Positions 53,850 through 61,790 of a DNA stretch of 64,000 nucleotides are shown piece by piece; positions within the stretch are counted from its first letter, which is position 1; the number at the start of each line of letters is the position of its first letter. Source of the DNA: Clostridium_AD sp050717545 (GTDB lineage Bacteria; Bacillota; Clostridia; Clostridiales; Clostridiaceae); NCBI RefSeq assembly GCF_050717545.1, contig NZ_JBOITN010000045.1:9569-73568 (forward strand), in the 5' to 3' direction. A program made the translations under genes and the position numbers. The notes beneath the pieces are model-generated. The model searched no databases, was not told the origin of the DNA, and was given only the letters and a program-made list of their open reading frames with translations.

Positions 53850-54788
53850 CTACCTATAAAATTGTAAATTATCTCTAAACCAATTTATTGTATTATTAAG
53901 TCCATCATTTATTTCAACATTAGGTTTCCAGTTTAGTTTTTCATAAACCTTTTTATTATCACTAACCCACATTCGAGGTTCATATTGCCTATTCGGATCA
54001 TCCTGCCAGTTAATTTTTACTTCCTTACCAATTAGGTTAACTATATTACATGTAATTTCTTCAGTTGTATATTGCAATCCACTTCCTATATTAAATGTTT
54101 CTCCATAACTATTAAATAACTTGCTTGTAGCTAAGTAAGCTTCAATTACATCATCAATAAATATAAAGTCTCTAACAGAGTCCATGCGAGATAATTTAAG
54201 CTCTTTTCCAAAAAGACATGAGGTAATAACTGTTGGTATTAATCTGGTTTTAGCATCATAATAACCGTAGGGTGAAAATAATCTAAGAGTTACTAGAGGC
54301 AATTTGTTTATTTTTGCATATGTGCTGCATAAAGTAGTACCAGCTACCTTACTTGCACCATACATATTATTTGGTGTTAGGTTCATATCCTCGCACATTG
54401 GCTTTAACTTTTCCCCATATTCTGAGGAACTGCTAGTATTCACAAACATTTCTAATCCCTTTTTAGAAAATTCACGAAACAAATTAAACGTTCCAATAAC
54501 ATTTGTATTTATAACTTCATCTACTTTGCTTTGATAATGATATCCTCCATAAGTAGCTAAATGGTAAACACTATCTATACATATAATCCTAGCCAATTTA
54601 GATATTTCATCACTATTGAGTAAATCTACATTATGAATTTCTATATCCTTTAATACATCTTGTAGTCTCCATAAATTAGTTTTATCCCTTGTTATTATAT
54701 GAATCTTATTACCATCTTTTAGTAACTTTCTAGCTAAACAAGATCCTACAAATCCACTAGCACCTGTAATTAAAACGTCCTTTCCCAT
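53850..54788 (-). CDS. Extended SDR: NAD-dependent epimerase/reductase of a CDP-sugar
   Basis: A 312-residue extended short-chain dehydrogenase with the nucleotide loop TGASGFVGSCLA, a Ser-rich catalytic stretch NTSSSSEYGE and the Tyr-Lys pair in MYGASKVAG. It ends with NWKPNVEINDGLNNTINWF. In this operon it may reduce the product of the ThDP enzyme (YerF-like role) or the 4-keto group directly as in abequose or paratose synthesis; sequence alone does not decide. It overlaps nothing but is within 1 nt of rfbG and 12 nt of the ThDP gene. Confidence 0.88.
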   Translation of the reverse strand: MGKDVLITGASGFVGSCLARKLLKDGNKIHIITRDKTNLWRLQDVLKDIEIHNVDLLNSDEISKLARIICIDSVYHLATYGGYHYQSKVDEVINTNVIGTFNLFREFSKKGLEMFVNTSSSSEYGEKLKPMCEDMNLTPNNMYGASKVAGTTLCSTYAKINKLPLVTLRLFSPYGYYDAKTRLIPTVITSCLFGKELKLSRMDSVRDFIFIDDVIEAYLATSKLFNSYGETFNIGSGLQYTTEEITCNIVNLIGKEVKINWQDDPNRQYEPRMWVSDNKKVYEKLNWKPNVEINDGLNNTINWFRDNLQFYR

Positions 54789-54789
54789 A

Positions 54790-55893
54790 TCAAACTCCCA
54801 CGTGATCTGTTTTACTTACGTAATTTTCTATTTGATTAACACATGTTTCAAACATATCTTTATTATTTGATTGTTTATACCAATCTACAGTAAGTTTAAT
54901 TGCTTCTTCTACAGTGAGTTTCGGTGACCATTTTAAATAGGTCTTTGCCTTAGTACAATCTAATTTTAATAAATTCGCTTCATGAGGTGCATTTTCTTGC
55001 GATGTATCTAAACACTTGCCACTTCCCCATTCCATAATTATTCCATCTACAATGCGACCTACCGATACTATAGAATCTCCATCTGGTCCAAAATTCCAAC
55101 CGCTACAATAACTCTCACCATCTTCATACATTTTGGAGGCAAGTTGTAGATATCCACTTAATGGCTCAAGTACATGCTGCCAAGGTCTAATTGCCTTTGG
55201 ATTTCTAAGTTGAATATCTTTATTCTCTTTTAAGGCCCTTATGCAATCAGGGATTATTCTATCTCTTGACCAGTCCCCACCCCCAATAACGTTTCCTGCA
55301 CGAGCAGAAGCTATGGCTTTACCGTGGAATTTATAATTCTTAGGATTAATAAACGAATTTCTATATGAATCTATCAGTATTTCACAACACCCTTTACTAG
55401 AACTGTAAGGATCATACCCGCCCATTGGATCATCTTCTCTATATCCCCATATCTGTTCTATATTTTTATAACACTTATCTGTAGTTATCATAACGGTGAC
55501 CTTAACACTCCCTGAGTTTTTAATACATTCTAGAACATTTAGGGTCCCCATTACATTTGTTTCATAGGTGTCCTTTGGATTTACGTAAGACTCTTTTACT
55601 AATGCTTGAGCTGCTAGGTGAAAAACAATCTCTGGCTTATATATATTAAAAACTTCTATAAGATTTTTATACTCTCTAATATCTCCTCTAATATCTGTAA
55701 CTCTATCCTTTAATTTACTAACTACAAAATTATCATCTTTTGTATATGGGTCAAGCCCATATCCTATAACTGTAGCTCCTAATTTCTTAAGCCAAATAGA
55801 GAGCCACGAGCCTTTAAACCCTGTATGACCAGTAATTAAAACTCTTTTGCCCTTATAGAAGTTGTTAAACATATCTACTTCTTTACACTCCAT
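54790..55893 (-). CDS. rfbG: CDP-glucose 4,6-dehydratase
   Basis: A 367-residue extended SDR that turns CDP-glucose into CDP-4-keto-6-deoxyglucose. The NAD loop is RVLITGHTGFKGSWLSIWLK. Other conserved stretches are FHLAAQALVKESYVNPKDTY, the catalytic Tyr-Lys region GGYDPYSSSKGCCEI and ARAGNVIGGGDWSRDRIIPD. The chosen ATG (55893) has AAAGGAG 7 nt upstream and overlaps the end of rfbF by 19 nt, so translation is coupled. Confidence 0.96.
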   Translation of the reverse strand: MECKEVDMFNNFYKGKRVLITGHTGFKGSWLSIWLKKLGATVIGYGLDPYTKDDNFVVSKLKDRVTDIRGDIREYKNLIEVFNIYKPEIVFHLAAQALVKESYVNPKDTYETNVMGTLNVLECIKNSGSVKVTVMITTDKCYKNIEQIWGYREDDPMGGYDPYSSSKGCCEILIDSYRNSFINPKNYKFHGKAIASARAGNVIGGGDWSRDRIIPDCIRALKENKDIQLRNPKAIRPWQHVLEPLSGYLQLASKMYEDGESYCSGWNFGPDGDSIVSVGRIVDGIIMEWGSGKCLDTSQENAPHEANLLKLDCTKAKTYLKWSPKLTVEEAIKLTVDWYKQSNNKDMFETCVNQIENYVSKTDHVGV

Positions 55894-56645
55894 AAATGCT
55901 CTCCTTTGTCCCATAACTTATTTACGGCTTGAACATCTTTTATAGTATCTATAGCAACCCAAAAGCCATTATGCTCATAAACCGCAAGTTCATTATCCTT
56001 TGCGAGATTTTTAATGGGTTCTTGTTCAAAAAAACAATCTTCACTAGGTAAATAGTCAAAAACATCTTTATTTAATACCATAAATCCCCCGTTGACCAAG
56101 TCCTTTAAAATAGGTTTTTCTTTAAACGACTTAATAATTCCGTCTTCAACCTCCATAACCCCAAAAGGAGAAATAGGATTTACTCCTGTAAGCGTTCCAA
56201 TCCTACCTTTTTTCCTATGAAATTCTAAGAGTGCTAAGATATTTACGTTGCTTAATCCATCACCATAAGTAAACATAAATTCCTTACCATCTATATACTT
56301 CTCTACCTGTTTTAACCTTCCACCAGTAAGCGTTTCAGTACCAGTGTCAACAATGGTTATATTCCATTTTTCTTCTTCCTTTGTATGATATTCTAATTTT
56401 CTATCACCGCTTAAATGCATTGTAAAGTCATTATTTCTCCAGTACATATCCATAAAATATTGCTTTATCATTTCTCCTTTGTACCCAACACATAAAATAA
56501 AATCATTAAATCCGTAACTTGAATATATTTTCATTATATGCCACAAAATAGGTTTACCGCCAATCTCAACTAGAGGTTTAGGACGATACTCTGTTTCTTC
56601 GCGCATACGTGTTCCTTTACCACCACAAAGTATTACTACTTTCAT
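55875..56645 (-). CDS. rfbF: Glucose-1-phosphate cytidylyltransferase
   Basis: A 256-residue nucleotidyltransferase making CDP-glucose from glucose-1-phosphate and CTP, the first step of the pathway. The nucleotide loop is VILCGGKGTRMREETEYRPK, followed by PLVEIGGKPILWHIMKIYSS and the metal-site region FMFTYGDGLSNVNI. The length is normal. It is the first gene of the operon; ATG follows TGGTGGTG. A sigma-K-like promoter lies about 50 nt upstream. Confidence 0.96.
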   Translation of the reverse strand: MKVVILCGGKGTRMREETEYRPKPLVEIGGKPILWHIMKIYSSYGFNDFILCVGYKGEMIKQYFMDMYWRNNDFTMHLSGDRKLEYHTKEEEKWNITIVDTGTETLTGGRLKQVEKYIDGKEFMFTYGDGLSNVNILALLEFHRKKGRIGTLTGVNPISPFGVMEVEDGIIKSFKEKPILKDLVNGGFMVLNKDVFDYLPSEDCFFEQEPIKNLAKDNELAVYEHNGFWVAIDTIKDVQAVNKLWDKGEHLWSVKK

Positions 56646-56696
56646 TAATTTTCACCACCATAATTAATTAAGAAAATTCAGTTTATATTTACTCTA

Positions 56697-56724
56697 TACT
56701 TTATGTGGAATGCAAATAGGAAGT
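56697..56724 (-). promoter_or_regulatory. Sigma-K-like promoter of the CDP-sugar operon
   Basis: On the minus strand AC (56724-56723) is followed after 17 nt by CATAAAGTA (56705-56697), matching the -10 consensus CATANNNTA; the usual spacing is 16. The -10 lies 51 nt before the rfbF ATG. A very similar arrangement precedes the collagen-like gene. Confidence 0.42.
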
Positions 56725-56892
56725 GCCTATTTATGAAGATGTTTTATAATTATTTATATACTTACATGAATTTAAATAATTTACCACCAAATTAATTTTT
56801 AGTATATTGTTTTATTTGTAGTATTCCTATCAATCAATGTTGTATCTCTTAACCACTATATACTTTTTATTAAAAATATTATCCTTATGTAA

Positions 56893-56936
56893 ATAAGCCA
56901 CATTCCTAGTAAATATAGCATAGGAATATGGCTTAT
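56893..56936 (-). terminator. Terminator after the collagen-like gene
   Basis: ATAAGCCACATTCCTA (56893-56908) pairs with TAGGAATATGGCTTAT (56921-56936) with one mismatch. The rest of the 56646-56960 gap holds only the candidate promoter. Confidence 0.75.
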
Positions 56937-56960
56937 AAATATTTCACATCTTGTAGCAAA

Positions 56961-59900
56961 CTAATCCAAACGAATAATAGTTACTTGAGCTCCTATTGAA
57001 GGCGCTAAGTCAGTTGTTAATGGAATAGCTGAATTGTTTTGTAAGGTAATTACGTCTCCAGCTACAAGTGATATAATAGCGTCTCCAGAAACTTCTCCAG
57101 TAGAAACTAAAACTGAAACTGTAGTAGATGCATCCACTGTTCCATTTATTGCAATTGAGATTGCAGAACCTACTCCACTAGTAATGTTTACACTATAATA
57201 AATTTGGTAATTCCCAGTGGTTGTAACTGTTATTGTAGTTGTTCCCGCTGTATGAGTAATATTTGATAAAGGTCCATTATTACTGAAAGGCACATCAACA
57301 CCACCGATTACTGTTGCATCAGCTATTATAGCAAGTTGATAAACATAGCCGAACGCAGCCAGTCCCGCTCCAGTTGCTCCTGTAGTTCCTGTAGAACCGG
57401 TTACCCCCGTAACTCCTGTTACTCCAGTAGTTCCTGTTACTCCAGTTGCTCCGGTAAAACCTGTAGGTCCAATTAAACTAGAACCTGTATCTAGCCAACA
57501 AGAATCAAGTAGAAGCACCGGTGCTGGTAATATTGTTGTTCTATAACCTACAATGAAACTAGCTGGACTTGTTGCGCTTGCCCATCCAACTGCAAATGAC
57601 AAGTTAGCAATTGTATTTCCAGAACTAGATATATAGGTGGTGCCTGTAGAACTTGTATCAATACCGATTAGGCCTTTCCCAGCAGTGTTTTGGACATTAT
57701 TTCCTACAACCTGTATAAACTTGAAAATACTAAGATTAGGACTATTTAGTAGGACTGGTACGTTACCTTCATTTATTGTGGTATTGTTATTAATATACAA
57801 TTGGAAATTAAAACCAATAAATTCCTCGATGACTACCAAGTGTCTGAGAGTAAATGGAGAAGCTACTTGGCTGTTATTGTCTATTAATAACTGACCTTGA
57901 AGAGTCCCTCCAGCAACTGAAATATTTGTAATATCAATAAATCTACAATTCGTAGGTCCTGAGTCAGATACAAATGTGTTATTGGCAATAATACTTTCTC
58001 CTGAGGTAGATGATATATTGATATAGCGATAGCTATTACTTGCTGCAGCTAGCGGTGCATAGGTGAAGTTACAATTTGTTATTTGGAATTCAGTAGCTAT
58101 CAAAGCTATTCCAAACTCACAGGCAGAAATCTCACAATTGTCTACATAAATACCTGTAGCTGTTAAGTTCCCCACTGCGATAATAGTTTCTGTGGTCAAT
58201 GATGAAGGATAGTTTTGAATAATCTTCATATCTTGAAAAACCACATCGGGGACAGTAACATTAAACATATTGTCAGACCCGACAGTTGGTACTAGTTTCT
58301 GCACAGTTGTGGAGCCTATACCTTGACCTTGGATAGTAATTGATTTATTAACACTTATTGGTACTGTGATTGTGAAAGTTTCGGCACTAAGCAATAATCG
58401 ATCGCCGTTACTTGCTGCATTGATAGCCGTTTGGATGTCAGTAAATGGTTGGCCAGTACCAACCAATAATGTTGCACCCGTTGGGATTGGAATTGCTCTC
58501 ACGGTCGGTGGAGGGGGTATTAAGAATTTTTGATATACCTCTCCAGTAGTCAAATCTATATAGGTGTCTCCGAATTGACCTATTGCACAGGTTGGTACTA
58601 CATTTCCTGACAACAATGATGAGCCTGTTTCACCTGTTACTCCTGTATTTCCCGTTATACCAGTGGCTCCAGTTTCTCCTGTAATTCCGGTAACACCTGT
58701 GGCTCCAGTAGTTCCCGTGTCTCCCGTTGTTCCAGTAACTCCAGTAACACCAGTTGATCCGGTGTCTCCGGTTGCACCAGTAGTTCCTGTTACACCTGTT
58801 GCACCAGTAAATCCTGTTTCTCCAATGGTTCCAGTGATTCCAGTAGCCCCAGTTGCTCCGGTTACACCTGTAATTCCAGTGACTCCAGTCACTCCAGTGG
58901 CTCCGGTTTCACCAGTGTTTCCGATTACACCTGTAATTCCAGTATCTCCTGTAGTTCCAGTGGCTCCTGTATCTCCCGTTGCTCCAGTTGATCCCGTGTC
59001 ACCTGTTGGACCAGTGATTCCAGCATCACCTGTCACTCCTGTTGCTCCAGTAGCTCCTGTTACACCCGTAGTTCCTTTAGATCCAGTGGCTCCTGTAGTT
59101 CCCGTTACTCCAGTAGCTCCTGTGTCACCTGTTACTCCAGTATTTCCTGTTACACCTGTTGCACCAGTAAATCCTGTTACCCCAGTGGCTCCAGTTTCTC
59201 CTGTAATTCCTGTAGCTCCAGTTTCACCAGTAGTTCCGGTATCACCTGTTACTCCAGTTTCTCCGGTTGCTCCAGTAACACCAGTTACTCCAGTTTCTCC
59301 TGTTACTCCAGCATTTCCGGTTGCACCTGTTTCACCCGTTAATCCTATTGCACCTGTAGTTCCAGTTACACCAGTATTTCCGGTATCACCAGTTACACCC
59401 GTAGTTCCTGTAATTCCAGTTGAACCAGTAGGTCCTGTAATTCCAGTAACTCCACTCACTCCAGTGGCTCCGGTTTCACCAGTATTTCCGATTGCACCTG
59501 TAATTCCAGTATCTCCTATAGTTCCAGTGGCTCCTGTATCTCCCGTTGCTCCAGTTTCACCTGTAGTTCCAGTTACACCAGTATTTCCGGTTGTACCAAT
59601 TCCTCCAGTTTCACCCGTTAATCCGGTAGCTCCAGTTGCACCTGTAATTCCAGTTGTACTATCTGTTTCTTGTATCTCACCTAATACTAAAAATGCTTTA
59701 ATTGGTACTGAAGAAGAGTAAAACACACTATTTAAAGTTGTATTAATTAACCTTAATGATATTGGTGCAGAATCAACTTGTATAAGTGCATAACCAACAA
59801 CTTCATTCTGCTTAACAGGTGAGGCTCCCATCAAGTTATCTCCTTGAGATGATTGAATTGAAAAGTTTATATTATTTGGTCCTATAGCTGACTGAGTCGC

Positions 59901-60071
59901 TACCCACCAATTAATAAAATATCTTCCTGCTTTATTTATTACTATTTCACCAGTTAATGAGTTATAAACTATAGCTCCATAACTATTTACTTGCATATCA
60001 AATATTACATTAGAATTTATATTTATTGTTCCAGCTGTTGTTCTTTCTAATTGAAGACCTATTGTGTCCAC
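56961..60071 (-). CDS. BclA-like collagen-repeat surface glycoprotein with inserted beta-helix domain
   Basis: A 1036-residue modular protein. Residues 1-140 form a beta-rich head (GRYFINWWVATQSAIGPNN). Residues 141 to about 483 are unbroken Gly-X-Thr-type collagen triplets. About 490-860 looks like a right-handed parallel beta-helix of pectate-lyase type (QPFTDIQTAINAASNGDRLL, ITIQGQGIGSTTVQK). A second short collagen run (about 868-901) leads to a C-terminal C1q/TNF-like domain of about 135 residues resembling BclA (TTTGNYQIYYSVNITSGVGS, GDVITLQNNS). Thr in nearly every triplet offers O-glycosylation sites. There is no signal peptide, as for exosporium proteins made in the mother cell. GTG start with GGAGG 7 nt upstream. 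Confidence 0.88.
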   Translation of the reverse strand: MDTIGLQLERTTAGTININSNVIFDMQVNSYGAIVYNSLTGEIVINKAGRYFINWWVATQSAIGPNNINFSIQSSQGDNLMGASPVKQNEVVGYALIQVDSAPISLRLINTTLNSVFYSSSVPIKAFLVLGEIQETDSTTGITGATGATGLTGETGGIGTTGNTGVTGTTGETGATGDTGATGTIGDTGITGAIGNTGETGATGVSGVTGITGPTGSTGITGTTGVTGDTGNTGVTGTTGAIGLTGETGATGNAGVTGETGVTGVTGATGETGVTGDTGTTGETGATGITGETGATGVTGFTGATGVTGNTGVTGDTGATGVTGTTGATGSKGTTGVTGATGATGVTGDAGITGPTGDTGSTGATGDTGATGTTGDTGITGVIGNTGETGATGVTGVTGITGVTGATGATGITGTIGETGFTGATGVTGTTGATGDTGSTGVTGVTGTTGDTGTTGATGVTGITGETGATGITGNTGVTGETGSSLLSGNVVPTCAIGQFGDTYIDLTTGEVYQKFLIPPPPTVRAIPIPTGATLLVGTGQPFTDIQTAINAASNGDRLLLSAETFTITVPISVNKSITIQGQGIGSTTVQKLVPTVGSDNMFNVTVPDVVFQDMKIIQNYPSSLTTETIIAVGNLTATGIYVDNCEISACEFGIALIATEFQITNCNFTYAPLAAASNSYRYINISSTSGESIIANNTFVSDSGPTNCRFIDITNISVAGGTLQGQLLIDNNSQVASPFTLRHLVVIEEFIGFNFQLYINNNTTINEGNVPVLLNSPNLSIFKFIQVVGNNVQNTAGKGLIGIDTSSTGTTYISSSGNTIANLSFAVGWASATSPASFIVGYRTTILPAPVLLLDSCWLDTGSSLIGPTGFTGATGVTGTTGVTGVTGVTGSTGTTGATGAGLAAFGYVYQLAIIADATVIGGVDVPFSNNGPLSNITHTAGTTTITVTTTGNYQIYYSVNITSGVGSAISIAINGTVDASTTVSVLVSTGEVSGDAIISLVAGDVITLQNNSAIPLTTDLAPSIGAQVTIIRLD
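57370..57470 (-). repeat. Second, short collagen stalk (9-bp periodic repeat)
   Basis: About 11 Gly-X-X triplets encoded between the beta-helix and the C-terminal domain, beginning GPTGFTGATGVTGTTG. It matches the placement of the stalk directly before the globular trimerising domain in BclA. Confidence 0.85.
58623..59651 (-). repeat. Main collagen stalk (9-bp periodic repeat)
   Basis: 343 codons of Gly-X-Thr/X triplets without interruption. Two long blocks near 58907 and 59474 are almost identical, 567 bp (63 units of 9 bp) apart, showing growth by duplication. The opposite strand is open over much of this region only because of the repeat composition. Confidence 0.92.
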
Positions 60072-60123
60072 ACTTTGACCTCCCTCTCTATATGCAACAA
60101 CTTTTAATGTTATTGCAGTTTTA

Positions 60124-60149
60124 TTTTATGCTGTTACATCATAATGTGC
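60124..60149 (-). promoter_or_regulatory. Sigma-K-like promoter of the collagen-like gene
   Basis: On the minus strand AC (60149-60148) is followed after 15 nt by CATAAAATA (60132-60124), an exact fit to CATANNNTA. The -10 lies 52 nt before the GTG start. Sigma-K drives late mother-cell genes such as exosporium proteins, in line with the product. Confidence 0.5.
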
Positions 60150-60432
60150 TTCAACAATTTTTAAATTATAAATATATTATATTCTTTTAAAACTTACAAT
60201 ATAATGACAAGTCCCATGAACGAATATACAATTATTCTTCCATGAGACTAATAATTAAACCGTTACATTAATAATTATTAAATGTGCTATAATTTAGTCT
60301 ATACCAAACCCTATCGTTCATTACTTACATTTACAAGTTGTAATATCTCTTAGGACCATAATAAAAGATTCTTATATAAAATTTAAGATAAACAATAGGC
60401 CTATTAAAACATATTTAATACAAACTAATGAA

Positions 60433-60467
60433 AATTGCATAGTTCCTAATATAGAAGCTATGCAATT
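60433..60467 (-). terminator. Terminator after the stalkless paralogue
   Basis: AATTGCATAG (60433-60442) pairs perfectly with CTATGCAATT (60458-60467), followed leftward by TTC. The remaining DNA between 60150 and 60432 shows no gene. Confidence 0.75.
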
Positions 60468-60497
60468 CCGTTACTTAAATATTTCTACAAAATAACT

Positions 60498-61709
60498 TTA
60501 CCAACTCTCTGTTACACTAAATGATGCATTTACTGTATTTGTAGCAGCACCCGCGATTCTAACCACGGCTAACGTAACTATAGCATTATCGGGGAGGGCA
60601 AAACTTAATAATTCAGCAGTAGCTAACACTGACGAAATTACTCCTGCTCCAGAGGTAATCCCTTGGAATATTACTTCTCCACCAGTAATGGTTGTAGATG
60701 TTCTGTTTACTAAGAGAGCAGTTTCACTATCAGGAATTATAGTAGTAGCCGTTGGGTAATTTACAAATGTGCCATTAACGGTGCCCCCAAGTATTACTTG
60801 ATAGGCTAAATCAGCACCTGACGAGATAATGTTAATTTCTTCTAAACTAACCTCAACTGAGTTTATTCTTGCCGACGCCGCTGGAAAAACTGCTTTCCTA
60901 GCAAAAGATATAACAGGTGTCAAAGTAGTAGTAACATTAGTAATAGTTCTTCGCTCTGAGGTCACTCTAAAAGTAGGCTCATATTTCCCAATTATACTGT
61001 ATTGTCTTCCTCCTACAAATAAATTGAAACTAGTAGCTGTTCCACCGTTAGTAACTTGTGCTCTTAATGGTTGATTTGGGTCGACAAAACTTGTTTGACC
61101 TGTAGGTGAAAATCGATTAACCGTAATAACCTCTTGTGCTAAAGTAGTTGGATTAGGTAATACTATTCTAAATTCGATAACACCATACCCATACCAAGTA
61201 AACACAATTTGAAATATATTCCCTTCAGCTAGTGTTAATGTTGCTCCACTTGGTCCTGTTCCATCTAACTTATCTACATTCCAGGCGGACTGATTAATTA
61301 CAGTATCGACCCCTCCTCTTCTCACCGTTACAAAAATATTTGTGCTATTTGCACCAAAGAAAGCACCATTTTGACTATCAAATAACCCCCATTGAGCAAT
61401 TTGATTTCCTGTTGGTAAAACGGGAATACGAACACCGATTCCTGCCTCTCCTGCATAACCAGGTTCATATCTTCCTCTCATTGCACTTTCTAAAATTGCA
61501 GAATCTGCTCCACTTGCTGTGGTGTTGACACTATATTCTGTAGCCGTATTTGTAACTGTTCCGGCACCTGTTGTAATAACAACGTCTCTTAGATCAGATA
61601 CTCCATACACAGACGTTAATTCTATAATTGGAGATTTTCTTGCAACTCTTAGCTCATTAAATTGCGAGCTGACAGTTGGACCAACATTTGAAATAATAAT
61701 ATCCGACAT
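60498..61709 (-). CDS. Surface protein of unknown family, paralogue without collagen stalk
   Basis: A 403-residue beta-rich, Thr/Val-rich protein without signal peptide, Cys or membrane segments. It aligns over its whole length with the C-terminal domain of the collagen protein at 61791: NVGPTVSSQFNELR, SGADSAILES, NVDKLDGTGPSGATLTL, FQIVFTWYGYGVIEF, VNRFSPTGQTSF and the final S-x-x-V-T-E-x-W. It begins almost exactly where the collagen stalk of the paralogue ends. The domain is not recognised; the WYGYG segment vaguely recalls phage tail or capsid-fibre proteins. ATG follows AAAGGAGG. Confidence 0.8.
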   Translation of the reverse strand: MSDIIISNVGPTVSSQFNELRVARKSPIIELTSVYGVSDLRDVVITTGAGTVTNTATEYSVNTTASGADSAILESAMRGRYEPGYAGEAGIGVRIPVLPTGNQIAQWGLFDSQNGAFFGANSTNIFVTVRRGGVDTVINQSAWNVDKLDGTGPSGATLTLAEGNIFQIVFTWYGYGVIEFRIVLPNPTTLAQEVITVNRFSPTGQTSFVDPNQPLRAQVTNGGTATSFNLFVGGRQYSIIGKYEPTFRVTSERRTITNVTTTLTPVISFARKAVFPAASARINSVEVSLEEINIISSGADLAYQVILGGTVNGTFVNYPTATTIIPDSETALLVNRTSTTITGGEVIFQGITSGAGVISSVLATAELLSFALPDNAIVTLAVVRIAGAATNTVNASFSVTESW

Positions 61710-61730
61710 TAAATTTCCTCCTTTAAAAAT

Positions 61731-61760
61731 AGGGAGAAATAAATATTTCTCTTTCTCCCT
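61731..61760 (-). terminator. Terminator or attenuator between the two paralogues
   Basis: AGGGAGAAA (61731-61739) pairs with TTTCTCCCT (61752-61760); read leftward it is followed by ATTTTTAAAGGAGG. The U-tract runs straight into the ribosome site of the next gene, so any readthrough transcript would need to pass it. Confidence 0.72.
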
Positions 61761-61790
61761 TTCTACCTCTCTATCTTTATACTTATCTTT

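Noticed and set aside
58663..59721. Long plus-strand reading frame of 352 codons rich in Pro and Val opposite the collagen stalk
   Set aside because: It is the complement of Gly-X-Thr repeats, with no ribosome site and 3-residue periodicity forced by the other strand.
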